64,000 bases of DNA from NCBI RefSeq assembly GCF_900016645.1, contig NZ_CDGJ01000078.1, one strand, 5' to 3'. Position 1 is the stretch's first letter, and every line of letters starts with the position of its first letter. The position numbers and the translations under genes are program-made. The stretch comes from Acididesulfobacillus acetoxydans. GTDB taxonomy: Bacteria; Bacillota; Desulfitobacteriia; Desulfitobacteriales; Desulfitobacteriaceae. Below are positions 49,911 to 59,108 of this stretch, in pieces. The notes beneath the pieces were generated by a model. It saw only the letters and a list, made by a program, of their open reading frames with translations, was not told the origin of the DNA and ran no database searches.

Positions 49911-50107
49911 TCGAGACAGGATTTTGTTTGCAATAATTTCTGCCCGGAAAGGTCGTGAGAGCGGCCCGTTCCGAACTCCGGCATCTAGGTTCCGGAGATG
50001 GCTGAAGAAATAGGACTCCGAAGAAATTATTTTTGGAAGGGCTGCCCGGATGTCCATTCTGACCTCCGGCATCTGACTTCGGATGTCTGAACTGGGAGGT
50101 CTCGCGT

Positions 50108-50719
50108 TTGTCGAGTCGGAAAAGGCCGAAGCTTAAGCATCTTTTTCTGGTCTTCGTCGTGAGTTTTCTGATCGCCTCTGTCGTGGCCGGCGGCTCCGAG
50201 GTGCTTTTGCGGCACACTTCTCTGGTTATAGCCTGGGTCTTTCTGCTGGTGGTAATTCTGGTTCACGTGCTCTTCGATATTATCGGCATCGCGGCCACGG
50301 CGGCCACGGAGCCCCCGCATCACGCCCGGGCGGCGAACAAGGTCCACGGAGGAAAACAAGCGGTTACGCTGGTTCGCCATGCCGACATGGTAGCCAATTT
50401 TGCTAACGATATCGTGGGGGACGTGACCGGCACCTTGGCTGGGGCGATGGGGGCCAGTATTATCATAAGTCTGGTGCGCAGTCATCCCGAGCTGAGCCCG
50501 GGCGAAATCTGGCTCAATACCGGAATGTTGGCTTTGATCGCCTCCGTTATGGTGACGAGTAAAGCGGTAGGCAAGTCCTTTGCCATTGACGAGGCCAACA
50601 TGATCATCGGAACCGTGGGAGGGATCTTGGCGACGATCGAAAAGTTTACGGGCTGGAAGATCACAGACGGAAAAAAACGAGGAGGAAAAAAGCATGGGCC
50701 TGCTCGAAAGCATTCATGA
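50108..50719 (+). CDS. DUF21-like membrane protein
   Basis: A 203-residue protein with three to four hydrophobic segments. The sequence FLIASVVAGGSEVLLRHTSL, then LVHVLFDIIGIAATAATEPP, GGKQAVTLVRHADMVANFAND and MVTSKAVGKSFAI resembles the DUF21 transmembrane domain of CNNM/CorC transporters, without the CBS domains. TTG 50108 follows GGGAGGT by seven bases. Its lysine-rich C-terminus overlaps dxs by 26 bases, so the two are coupled. Function unknown. Confidence 0.7.
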   Translation: MSSRKRPKLKHLFLVFVVSFLIASVVAGGSEVLLRHTSLVIAWVFLLVVILVHVLFDIIGIAATAATEPPHHARAANKVHGGKQAVTLVRHADMVANFANDIVGDVTGTLAGAMGASIIISLVRSHPELSPGEIWLNTGMLALIASVMVTSKAVGKSFAIDEANMIIGTVGGILATIEKFTGWKITDGKKRGGKKHGPARKHS

Positions 50720-52613
50720 GCCAAGCGATTTACGTTCCCTGGATTCGGTACAACTGGCCGAACTGGCAGAGGAGATCCGCAGACAGATGATTTCCGTAGT
50801 CTCCGTGAACGGCGGTCATTTGGCGCCGAATTTGGGAGTCGTCGAACTCACTTTGGCCCTGCACCGCGCCTTCGTCACTCCGAAGGACAAAATTGTCTGG
50901 GATGTGGGGCACCAAACCTACGTCCATAAGCTGCTCACGGGACGGTTGGCCGCTTTTAAAACCCTGCGCCAGTTCAACGGCCTGTCCGGATTTCCTAAAC
51001 GCTCGGAAAGCGAATATGATTTTTTTGGCACCGGTCATTCCAGCACTTCCATCTCCGCCGCCGTGGGTTTTGCCCAGGCGCGGGATCTCCTGCACGAAAA
51101 ATACCATGTGGTGGCGGTGATCGGCGACGGAGCGATGACCGGGGGGATGGCCTATGAGGCTCTGAATTATGCCGGCCAAACAGAGATGAACCTGATCGTG
51201 GTCTTGAATGACAACGAAATGTCGATAGCGCCGAATGTAGGGGCAATCTCCTCCTACCTCAACCGCCTGCGTACAGATCCACGGTATGACAAGCGCAAGG
51301 CGGACGTGGAGTATCTGCTCAAACGCATTCCCCGCATCGGCAACAAAGTGGCGAAAGCGGCGGAAAAGGCCAAGGATGGGCTCAAGTATTTGCTCGTGCC
51401 CGGCCTCTGGTTTGAAGAGCTGGGCTTCACTTATCTGGGGCCGATAGACGGTCACAATCTGGGCCTGCTGGAACAGGTATTTGAACAGGCCAAGCAGAAG
51501 AAGGGTCCCGTCTTGGTGCATGTTCTGACGCGGAAAGGGAAAGGTTACTTACCGGCCGAACAGAATCCGGATGTTTTCCACGGGGTCGGGCCGTTCGACC
51601 GGGAAACGGGAGAGGTTTTCAAAGGGATAACTCCGCCAACCTACACCCAGGTTTTTGGGGAAACACTTTGCGCCTTGGCCCGGGAAGATGAGAAGATCGT
51701 GGCCATTACGGCCGCTATGCCCGGTGGTACCGGGCTGAATCAATTTGCGCGGGAATTTCCCCAACGTTTCTTCGACGTCGGGATCGCGGAACAACACGCG
51801 GTTACGTTTGCGGCGGGATTGGCCTTCGGCGGGTTAAAGCCTGTTGTGGCCATCTATTCCACGTTTTACCAAAGGGCCTATGACCAGGTGTTGCACGATG
51901 TCTGCCTGCAGAAGGCCCCCGTCGTCCTGGCCATTGACCGGGCGGGTGTGGTCGGGGATGACGGTCCCACCCATCACGGAGTCTTTGATATCTCTTTTTT
52001 GCGCGTTATTCCCAACCTGACCTTCATGGCTGCGAAAGATGAAAACGAACTCAGGCATATGCTCTTTACCGCCTTCAGGCTCGATGGGCCTGTGGCTCTG
52101 CGTTATCCCAGGTCGGCCGGCCAGGGAGTCGCTCTGGAGCCGGAATTGCGGGAGATTCCTTACGGAAAAGGCGAAGTCTTGCGCGAAGGAAAAGACCTCA
52201 CTCTTATCAGCGCCGGGCCCCTGGTCTATACCTGTCTGGCTGCGGCTCAGGAACTGCGCCAGCGCGGCTGGGAGGCGGCGGTGATCAACCTGCGTTTCCT
52301 CCGCCCCCTGGATGAGGAACTGATCATACACTATGCCCGTCAGACAAAACGCCTGATCACAGTGGAAGACCACATTCTGGATGGGGGGATGGGGAGCGCC
52401 GTGCTTGAGGTCCTGGCTGACCGCGGGGTCACGGATGTGCGGGTGGAACGATTGGGGTACGAAGATTTCGTGGACCAGGGTCCCATTGCGGTCTTGCAGC
52501 AGAGCCGGGGATTGTCTGTCAAGGGGATTTTGGCGGCCGCGGATCGTCTCCTGGGTCAGGCGAGAACCCCCCGCGGCTCCCTGCACGACCTGGTCCGGCT
52601 GAAGGCCCGCTGA
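50694..52613 (+). CDS. dxs: 1-deoxy-D-xylulose-5-phosphate synthase
   Basis: A 639-residue thiamine diphosphate enzyme making DXP from pyruvate and glyceraldehyde 3-phosphate, the entry to the MEP isoprenoid pathway. Motifs: GHQTYVHKLLTGR, FGTGHSSTSISAAVG, the ThDP signature GDGAMTGGMAYEALN...NDNEMSI, the catalytic FFDVGIAEQHAVTFAAGLA, and VCLQKAPVVLAIDRAG. ATG 50694 follows GGAGG. Confidence 0.95.
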   Translation: MGLLESIHEPSDLRSLDSVQLAELAEEIRRQMISVVSVNGGHLAPNLGVVELTLALHRAFVTPKDKIVWDVGHQTYVHKLLTGRLAAFKTLRQFNGLSGFPKRSESEYDFFGTGHSSTSISAAVGFAQARDLLHEKYHVVAVIGDGAMTGGMAYEALNYAGQTEMNLIVVLNDNEMSIAPNVGAISSYLNRLRTDPRYDKRKADVEYLLKRIPRIGNKVAKAAEKAKDGLKYLLVPGLWFEELGFTYLGPIDGHNLGLLEQVFEQAKQKKGPVLVHVLTRKGKGYLPAEQNPDVFHGVGPFDRETGEVFKGITPPTYTQVFGETLCALAREDEKIVAITAAMPGGTGLNQFAREFPQRFFDVGIAEQHAVTFAAGLAFGGLKPVVAIYSTFYQRAYDQVLHDVCLQKAPVVLAIDRAGVVGDDGPTHHGVFDISFLRVIPNLTFMAAKDENELRHMLFTAFRLDGPVALRYPRSAGQGVALEPELREIPYGKGEVLREGKDLTLISAGPLVYTCLAAAQELRQRGWEAAVINLRFLRPLDEELIIHYARQTKRLITVEDHILDGGMGSAVLEVLADRGVTDVRVERLGYEDFVDQGPIAVLQQSRGLSVKGILAAADRLLGQARTPRGSLHDLVRLKAR

Positions 52614-52630
52614 GAAGAGAAGGAGACGTC

Positions 52631-53449
52631 TTGGCAAAAGGCAAAGAGCGTTTGGATAGTTTACTGGTGAGGCGCGGATTAGCCCCGAGCCGGGAAAAAG
52701 CAAAAACATCAATTATGGCCGGCTTGGTTTTTGTGGACGGGCAAAGGGCGGACAAACCGGGGCAGGAAGTGGCCGGGGAAGCCGGGGTTGAAGTGAGGGG
52801 GGAGACATTACCTTTTGTCTCCCGCGGGGGACTGAAACTGGCTAAGGCCGTACAGGCCTTCGGCCTCTCTTTCGCCGGCCGGGTACTCGCCGATATCGGG
52901 GCGTCAACCGGGGGATTCACGGATTGTGCCTTGCAAAATGGGGCTGCGCGCGTCTATGCGATTGATGTGGGTTATGGGCAACTGGCCTGGAAGCTCCGCA
53001 CCGATCCCAGGGTGGTTACGATGGAGCGGGTAAATGCCCGCTATCTGGAGGAGGGCGCTCTGCCGGAGAAAGTGGACTGGATCGTGAGCGATGTTTCATT
53101 TATTTCCTTGAGGAAGATCTTTCCGGCGATGCGTCGCATCCTCAAACCGGCCGGTGAAGTGATAGCCCTGATCAAACCCCAGTTTGAGGCGGGCCGGCAA
53201 TATGTGGGCAAACGCGGTGTGGTGCGGGAACCGGAAGTTCAGGAGCGCGTGGTCGCGGAGGTAGTGGCGGACGCTCTGGAATTGGGTTTTTGTCTGAAGG
53301 GTCTGGATTATTCCCCAATCCGGGGGCCGGAGGGAAATGTAGAATATTTGGTTTGGCTTGGCATCGGCCCTTCCCCGGAACCGGATCGGGATGAAATAGC
53401 GAGAGTTGTGCGGGAGGCACAGAAGGGGACCAATAGGCATGGGCAGTGA
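52631..53449 (+). CDS. tlyA: TlyA-family rRNA 2'-O-methyltransferase / hemolysin-like
   Basis: A 272-residue protein with an N-terminal S4 RNA-binding domain (RLDSLLVRRGLAPSREKAKT) and an FtsJ-like methyltransferase domain (VLADIGASTGGFTDCALQNG binding SAM; DWIVSDVSFISLRKI). It likely 2'-O-methylates cytidines of rRNA. TTG 52631 lies six bases after GAAGGAGA. Conserved order dxs-tlyA-nadK. Confidence 0.92.
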   Translation: MAKGKERLDSLLVRRGLAPSREKAKTSIMAGLVFVDGQRADKPGQEVAGEAGVEVRGETLPFVSRGGLKLAKAVQAFGLSFAGRVLADIGASTGGFTDCALQNGAARVYAIDVGYGQLAWKLRTDPRVVTMERVNARYLEEGALPEKVDWIVSDVSFISLRKIFPAMRRILKPAGEVIALIKPQFEAGRQYVGKRGVVREPEVQERVVAEVVADALELGFCLKGLDYSPIRGPEGNVEYLVWLGIGPSPEPDRDEIARVVREAQKGTNRHGQ

Positions 53450-54323
53450 GGATGAATTGGGAAATCAGGGCAGGCACAGGGAAGAGGTCGTAAGTACGGG
53501 CTCGGGACGGCAGCGCAGGGTAGGTTTATGGATAAACGCCGCCAAACCCCATGCCAGGATTATGGCCGCGCGGATTGAAGAGTGGCTTGAAGCCGGGAAG
53601 TGCCGGCTGGTTAAAGAACCTGCGCGGATGGCGGAAGAAAAGGTGGAGTTTGTTATCTCACTCGGGGGAGACGGAACTTTGCTGGAGGCGGCCCGCGCCA
53701 TGGCCGCCCCGGGGATTCCGGTTCTGGGTGTTAATCTGGGTCGATTGGGTTTTCTCTGTGAGATAGAAAAAGAAGAAATTTTTCCGGCACTAACCAAGGT
53801 GTTGGCCGGAGAGTACAAACTGCAGCGCCGTTTTATGCTGAACGCCGCAGCCCAGACTGCGGGCAGGACGGCTCAATTTACAGTTTTAAACGATGTGGTC
53901 TTTGTCCGGGATCAGAGCTGCGGTCTGGTCACCCTGCAGGCTAATCTTTCCGGAGAGCCCTCGGTCAGTTATCCCGCGGACGGTATGATCATCGCGACTC
54001 CGACTGGGTCGACCGCCTATTCCTTATCGGCGGGGGGGCCGATTGTCAGTCCGGAAGTGGAAGCGATCCTTCTCACTCCTCTGGCGGCGCATTCCTTATC
54101 GGCACGTCCCATGATTCTCAGATCTGACGAAGAGATCGAGATTCTGATGGCCCGGGGTGAGAAATGCCGGGTCACTTTCGACGGGCAGGAAGAACTTTAC
54201 CTCCATCCGGGGGAGCGGGTCAAGGTGCAAAGGTCCCCTTTGCAGGGTTTGCTGATTCGCTTGGGCCGGAGGAGTTTTCCCGCCGTGGTGAGAGAGAAGC
54301 TCATGGACCGTTGGCATGATTAG
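53439..54323 (+). CDS. nadK: NAD kinase
   Basis: A 294-residue enzyme producing NADP. FVISLGGDGTLLEAARAMA is the signature, with VLGVNLGRLGFLCEI, NDVVFVRD, and the Gly-rich DGMIIATPTGSTAYSLSAGGP. The first 30 residues are a non-conserved polar extension. ATG 53439 overlaps the end of tlyA and follows AAGGGGA. Confidence 0.94.
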   Translation: MGSEDELGNQGRHREEVVSTGSGRQRRVGLWINAAKPHARIMAARIEEWLEAGKCRLVKEPARMAEEKVEFVISLGGDGTLLEAARAMAAPGIPVLGVNLGRLGFLCEIEKEEIFPALTKVLAGEYKLQRRFMLNAAAQTAGRTAQFTVLNDVVFVRDQSCGLVTLQANLSGEPSVSYPADGMIIATPTGSTAYSLSAGGPIVSPEVEAILLTPLAAHSLSARPMILRSDEEIEILMARGEKCRVTFDGQEELYLHPGERVKVQRSPLQGLLIRLGRRSFPAVVREKLMDRWHD

Positions 54324-54906
54324 GGCCGGCGCCTTACGCCTGCAAGATATTCAAGGAGTACTGAGATTGCTGATCCGGCAATACCTGCAACCGGGCGACC
54401 TGGCGGTGGATGCCACGGCGGGGTGGGGGAGGGACACCCTTTTCCTGGCGGAATGCGTGGGAAGTTCCGGTATGGTGCATGCTTTCGACGTCCAAGCCGC
54501 GGCCTTGGCCGAAACCGGGAGGCGCTTGGCGGAGAGGGGCTGGGAAAAAAGGGTCATCTTGCATCTGTCCGATCACGCGCATCTGGGGGAAATCCTCAAG
54601 GATCCGGTCAGGACGGTTATGTTTAATTTGGGCTATTTGCCCGGAAGCGACCATCGGGTCCGGACAGAGCCGGCTTCTACTCTAGCCGCTCTGAGGGCGG
54701 GCGTCGGACTTCTTCGAGACGGCGGTGTCCTGGCAGTGACCCTGTACAGGGGCCATGCCGGGGGAGAGAAAGAGGCGGCCGAGGCGGAGCGGTATTTAGG
54801 CGCCCTGCCCGCCCGGGAATTCAGCGTTCTCAAAGGAGGATACATCAACCAAGAGGCCACGGTTCCGTATTGGATTCTGGTGGAAAGGAAAGGAAGGGGT
54901 GGGTGA
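54316..54906 (+). CDS. Class I SAM-dependent methyltransferase (YtqB/MnmM-like)
   Basis: A 196-residue protein with a Rossmann methyltransferase fold: DLAVDATAGWGRDTLFLAEC (SAM site), VHAFDVQAAALAETGRRL, MFNLGYLPGSDHRV, and a closing GGYINQEATVPYWILVERK. This is the rRNA-methylase-like family of Bacillus YtqB, a tRNA wobble uridine methyltransferase (MnmM). It overlaps nadK and touches argR (TGATGA). Confidence 0.85.
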   Translation: MIRAGALRLQDIQGVLRLLIRQYLQPGDLAVDATAGWGRDTLFLAECVGSSGMVHAFDVQAAALAETGRRLAERGWEKRVILHLSDHAHLGEILKDPVRTVMFNLGYLPGSDHRVRTEPASTLAALRAGVGLLRDGGVLAVTLYRGHAGGEKEAAEAERYLGALPAREFSVLKGGYINQEATVPYWILVERKGRGG

Positions 54907-55358
54907 TGAAAACTCGCCGGCAGATGAAGATTCAGGAACTGATCACGCAGGAGGCCGTTCACACCCAGGAGGAATTGGCCGATAAACTGCGCCAAGCGGG
55001 ATTTGAGGTCACACAAGCCACAGTGTCACGGGACATTAAAGAATTGGGCCTGGTCAAAGTGGCCGGGCAGAACGAGGAGTACCATTATGCCCTGGCACCG
55101 GTGAGCCATCCGATCAACTACTCCGAGCGTTTGAAACGCTTGGCCCGCGAGGCCGTAGTCAGCGTCAATTCCAGTGAAAACATCATCCTGATCCGTACCA
55201 TTCCCGGGAATGCTCATGCCTTGGCCGAGCTCATCGATAACAGCGAATGGAAAGATATTATCGGTACAGTGGCGGGCGACAATACGATCTTAATGGTCGT
55301 TAAGCCCAAAGAGGCAACTCCCGCGGTGATGGCGCGCCTTGAACGGTTAATGGGTTGA
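54906..55358 (+). CDS. argR: Arginine repressor
   Basis: A 150-residue regulator. Winged-helix DNA-binding domain: QMKIQELITQEAVHTQEELA and GFEVTQATVSRDIKELGLVK. Oligomerisation/arginine domain: TIPGNAHALAELIDNSEW, IGTVAGDNTILMVVK. It controls arginine metabolism and, in many Clostridia, sits immediately upstream of recN. ATG 54906 overlaps the preceding stop. Confidence 0.95.
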   Translation: MKTRRQMKIQELITQEAVHTQEELADKLRQAGFEVTQATVSRDIKELGLVKVAGQNEEYHYALAPVSHPINYSERLKRLAREAVVSVNSSENIILIRTIPGNAHALAELIDNSEWKDIIGTVAGDNTILMVVKPKEATPAVMARLERLMG

Positions 55359-55370
55359 GGGGGCTTAAGT

Positions 55371-57086
55371 GTGCTGGCGGAATTACACGTAGAAAACTTC
55401 GGCCTTATCGAGAAGATTCATTTGAATTTCAGTCTGGGGCTTACGGTCTTCACCGGCGAGACCGGTGCGGGGAAATCCATGCTCATTGATGCCCTCGCTG
55501 TCCTTTTGGGCGGACGGGCTTCGGCGGAACATATTCGACACGGGCAGGGGCGGGCCACTTTGGAAGGAGTCTTTGCGGGTCTGCCCGCGAGCATCCTGAG
55601 CAGGCTGGAAGAAGCCGGCTATCCGGCTGAAGAGGGCCAGCTTTTCCTGGGCCGGGAGGTCAACAGTTCAGGCCGGAATGTTTGCCGGGTTCAGGGACGA
55701 ACACTCCCTCTCAGCCTCTACCGAACCCTCTGTGCGGGCCTGGTCGACATTCACGGCCAAGCGGAACATCAGTCCCTTCTGCAGCAGGAAACTCAAAGGA
55801 ATCTGCTCGATGCCCTGGGCGGCCGGGAACAAAGGAAACTCAAAGACGAGGTACAAAGGCAGGCCTTGGTTTACCGGGGTATCAGCAAGAGACTGCAGGA
55901 ATTGGGCCTCTCCGAGGCCGAGCGCCAAAAACGGGTGGACATGCTGCAATTTCAATTGGACGAGATCGACCGGATCAATCCCCTTCCCGGCGAGGAGGAA
56001 AAGCTGACTGAGGAGAAAAAACGTTTAAGCAACGCGGAAAAGATCCTCAACCTGGCAGGAGAAACCTATGCCTGTCTCTATGAAGGTTCGGGGCGCGGAC
56101 AAGCCGCCTATGATTTATTAGCCGCCGCGCGCAAGGATCTGGCCGAACTCGCCCGCCTGGACGGTCGCTGCGCCGGAATGGCGGATCAGGTCGAGACTGT
56201 CTATTACGCTTTGGAAGATCTGGCCGAACAGGTTAGAGCTTACCGGGAAGACTTTGACTTCGATCCGGGGAGGCTTGAGGAAATCGGGGACCGTTTGGTC
56301 GAACTGCACCGCCTGCGCAAATACGGTGTCTCCATTGAGGAGATTCTGATGTTGCGGTCCGGCCTGGTTAAGGAACTCGGGGACCTCGGCAGCCTGGAGT
56401 TTCAGTTGGAGGAGGTGCGGGTTCGCCAAAAAGAGGCGCTGCAATCCTACCGGGAGTCGGCCGGTTGCTTGAGCGAAAAAAGAAAGGAGCAGGCCGAAAG
56501 GTTGGAAAAAGGGTTGGCCCGGGAACTTTCCGGGCTGGGCTTAGAACGCAGCCGCTTAGAGGTGCGTTTGCTTCCGCGGTCCGGAGTGCATCCGGAAGGT
56601 ATGGAGGACATCGAGTTCTACTTTTCCGCCAACCCGGGCGAACCGCCGAAACCTTTGAGCAAAGTAGCTTCCGGCGGGGAGATGTCCCGTTTGATGCTCG
56701 CCCTGAAAGCGCTTCTGGCCCGGGCCGAAGAGGTGGGGACTTTTGTCTTTGACGAAGTGGACAGCGGGGTCGGGGGCCGGACGGTGCAAAAGGTCGGCGA
56801 GAAGCTCAGCCAAATCGCCCGGGAAAAACAAGTATTCTGCATTACTCATTCCGCCGCCGTGGCCGCCTTGGCGGAGGAGCACTTCGGGATTGTCAAAGAA
56901 GTCATGAACGGGAAAACGCGAACCCTGGTGAGGCTGCTCGGTCAGGAGGAGCGGGTGGAGGAACTGGCCCGGATGCTGGGAGGAAAGGGTGAAATCTCCC
57001 GTCGCCATGCTCAGGAGCTTTGGCACGCGGGCGGCCGGCAAGCGGAGAGCGAGGGGAAGCCGGAGTCCGAGAACAATCTCATCTGA
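55371..57086 (+). CDS. recN: DNA repair protein RecN
   Basis: A 571-residue SMC-like ATPase used in double-strand break repair. Walker A TVFTGETGAGKSMLIDALAV; a long coiled-coil middle; the ABC signature KVASGGEMSRLMLALKALLA; Walker B TFVFDEVDSGVGGRTVQKVG; and the FCITHSAAVAALAEEHF switch. GTG 55371 lies eight bases after GAGGGGG. Confidence 0.95.
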   Translation: MLAELHVENFGLIEKIHLNFSLGLTVFTGETGAGKSMLIDALAVLLGGRASAEHIRHGQGRATLEGVFAGLPASILSRLEEAGYPAEEGQLFLGREVNSSGRNVCRVQGRTLPLSLYRTLCAGLVDIHGQAEHQSLLQQETQRNLLDALGGREQRKLKDEVQRQALVYRGISKRLQELGLSEAERQKRVDMLQFQLDEIDRINPLPGEEEKLTEEKKRLSNAEKILNLAGETYACLYEGSGRGQAAYDLLAAARKDLAELARLDGRCAGMADQVETVYYALEDLAEQVRAYREDFDFDPGRLEEIGDRLVELHRLRKYGVSIEEILMLRSGLVKELGDLGSLEFQLEEVRVRQKEALQSYRESAGCLSEKRKEQAERLEKGLARELSGLGLERSRLEVRLLPRSGVHPEGMEDIEFYFSANPGEPPKPLSKVASGGEMSRLMLALKALLARAEEVGTFVFDEVDSGVGGRTVQKVGEKLSQIAREKQVFCITHSAAVAALAEEHFGIVKEVMNGKTRTLVRLLGQEERVEELARMLGGKGEISRRHAQELWHAGGRQAESEGKPESENNLI

Positions 57087-57529
57087 CCTCAAAACTTAGC
57101 TACATGCCTCTGGCTTCAAGTCATGGGGAAATTCGGCGTATTCCGTCGGAAATGCCGCCGTCCCCCGCTCCGGTCAGAAGGCGGGGGCTCATGTCAGTGT
57201 GATCGAAAAAGGTGAAATCAGACAAAGGAAAGTGCCCGAAAGATCAATGCGGGCAAGCGTGGGATGAGATTGGTCCAAGCAAGGGAAACAGGCTTTCCGC
57301 CGAGCAGAGTATTCACATATGATTGTATATAGTCGGATATGTAAGATTACTAAAATAATATCCCACCTTATGACAATGTTGCAAAAAGCCAGGAAATGAT
57401 GGAACGCTTTTTACAGGATGAAAGACGAGTCACTTGGACACTTTAAGATTAGGCTTCGCTTGATAAGGGCCGAAAAACGAGGAGAGCCGAAGGAGAAAGG
57501 GAAAAAATAACATGGAGGGTGATAGAGAG
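57087..57529. other. Intergenic region between recN and spoIVB
   Basis: A CCCCCGC/GCGGGGG stem (57162-57187) may end the recN transcript. Further on, an AT-rich stretch around 57320-57360 contains GTATA and ATTACTA that recall forespore sigma factor elements, but their spacing (16 bases) is short, so I do not call a promoter. No gene is seen. Confidence 0.4.
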
Positions 57530-58774
57530 GTGAAAACTAGAAGATTCATCGTTATTTTGAGCCTCCTTCTCTGTACCTTCCTAAGCTTCAACCCGAGCAT
57601 TCAGCAGTTGGCCCAGTTTCCGGATTTCCAGACCCAAACAAAACTTGCGGCGCCTGCCATATCGGGGTTTTGGAGCCATGTGATTCAGTTCAACGAAGTA
57701 CCGGCGGTCAAGACCCTGGCGGGTCCCACGGCTCAAACCGTTCAGCTCACCTACAAGCTTTTCGGGATCTTTCCTTTAAAGTCAAGCGAAGTTGAAGTCA
57801 TGCCGGAGATGAGTCTGGTGCCCGGCGGAGAATCCATTGGTGTCACCCTCCAATCCAAAGGGGTCATGGTTGTCGGACAAGCGCCGGTGGTCGGTGCGGA
57901 TGGGAAAAAACAGTTTCCGGCCAGGGACGCGGGGATCGAAACGGGGGATGTTTTATTGAAGATTAATCAGGAGGAGGTGCAATCCGATCAGGAGGTGGCC
58001 AGCCTCGTGAATGATGCCGGCAAAAGTCAAGAGGGCCTTCAGATCACCTTCAAGCACCAGGGCCAGGTACTGGTGCGGACAGTGCATCCGGTTTACTGTC
58101 CCGACGACAACCGTTATCGCATCGGGCTCTACGTCCGAGACGCGGCTGCCGGTGTCGGCACCTTAACGTATTATGACCCGGCCACCAACAAGTACGGAGC
58201 GTTGGGGCACGTGATCAATGACGCCGATACAAATCAGAAAATTGACGTCTCCTCCGGTCAAGTGGTCGCTTCCGACATTCACTCCATTGAAAAGGGCCGC
58301 AGAGGGCATCCCGGCGAAAAAGTAGGATCTTTTGACCTTGGTTCTTCCTTCAGCGGGACCATTGAGAAAAACACGCGCACCGGGATATTTGGCACCCTCC
58401 AAGGCAAATTAAAGAACCCCTACTTTTCAAAGCCCATCCCGGTCGGCTGGCAGACTGAGGTCAAAACCGGGCCGGCAAAAATCTACACGGTTTTGCACGG
58501 AGAGAAGATCGGAGAGTACAGTATAGACATTGAACGGGTTATGTTGAACCGGACCGACAGTAAAAACATGGTCATTCGGGTTACCGATCCCAGACTGCTG
58601 GCGGAAACCGGAGGAATCGTCCAGGGGATGAGCGGCAGCCCGATTGTTCAAAACGGCAAACTCATCGGGGCGGTCACGCATGTTTTTGTCAATGACAGTT
58701 CCCGGGGCTACGGGGTCTTCATCGAAAACATGCTCCGTGATTCGGGTTTCCTCCGGGAGGGAAAAGCGGCTTGA
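57530..58774 (+). CDS. spoIVB: SpoIVB serine peptidase
   Basis: A 414-residue forespore-secreted S55 protease that triggers sigma-K activation. An N-terminal membrane anchor (FIVILSLLLCTFLSFNPS), a PDZ domain (ARDAGIETGDVLLKINQEEV), the catalytic His region YGALGHVINDAD, and the catalytic serine motif GGIVQGMSGSPIVQNGKLIG near residue 367. GTG 57530 follows GGAGGGTGA; ATG 57512 is the alternative. It precedes spo0A, as in most Clostridia and Bacilli. Confidence 0.94.
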   Translation: MKTRRFIVILSLLLCTFLSFNPSIQQLAQFPDFQTQTKLAAPAISGFWSHVIQFNEVPAVKTLAGPTAQTVQLTYKLFGIFPLKSSEVEVMPEMSLVPGGESIGVTLQSKGVMVVGQAPVVGADGKKQFPARDAGIETGDVLLKINQEEVQSDQEVASLVNDAGKSQEGLQITFKHQGQVLVRTVHPVYCPDDNRYRIGLYVRDAAAGVGTLTYYDPATNKYGALGHVINDADTNQKIDVSSGQVVASDIHSIEKGRRGHPGEKVGSFDLGSSFSGTIEKNTRTGIFGTLQGKLKNPYFSKPIPVGWQTEVKTGPAKIYTVLHGEKIGEYSIDIERVMLNRTDSKNMVIRVTDPRLLAETGGIVQGMSGSPIVQNGKLIGAVTHVFVNDSSRGYGVFIENMLRDSGFLREGKAA

Positions 58775-58781
58775 GTATTTC

Positions 58782-58820
58782 ATCCAACCGTGAGACTCCC
58801 ACTTCTGCAAATGGGAGTGG
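58782..58820 (-). repeat. Dispersed hairpin element, copy e
   Basis: On the minus strand CCACTCCCATTTGCAGAAG continues into TGGGAGTCTCACGGTTGGAT. It is ten bases after the spoIVB stop. Confidence 0.75.
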
Positions 58821-58823
58821 TTT

Positions 58824-58855
58824 ACTTCGGTGGGGGTAAACTCCCCCACCGAAGT
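58824..58855 (+). terminator. Perfect 13-bp stem-loop after spoIVB
   Basis: ACTTCGGTGGGGG, six-base loop, CCCCCACCGAAGT. There is no T-tract, but the position just after spoIVB suggests transcript termination or 3'-end protection. The stretch from here to the spo0A promoter has no gene. Confidence 0.6.
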
Positions 58856-59012
58856 CTCGATATTCAACTTTAGTTGAACAAGTTCATTTGGCTAGGTGCT
58901 CGTTCAAACTCAGCCGGGACTCATTGCTCTTTCCCGGCGGGCAAGGGCAAGTCGAGCCTCGGGTTTAAACTCCCCGTTATTTGATGGGATTGGAAATACA
59001 TAGCCGGGCGGA

Positions 59013-59041
59013 GAAGGAATAGGATAAATGATGTCGAACAA
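59013..59041 (+). promoter_or_regulatory. Sigma-H promoter and 0A box of spo0A
   Basis: GAAGGAATA (59013-59021) is a perfect match to the sigma-H -35 pattern RNAGGAWWW. After 11 bases, GTCGAACAA (59033-59041) fits the -10 pattern RNNGAATWW with one mismatch. TGTCGAA at 59032-59038 is a 0A box overlapping the -10. Confidence 0.75.
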
Positions 59042-59108
59042 TTAAGAGGGCATAGCGTCGTGGATTCTCCGCGAATCGCTGCAGTTGGAGGGAAGGCGAA
59101 AAGGGAAC

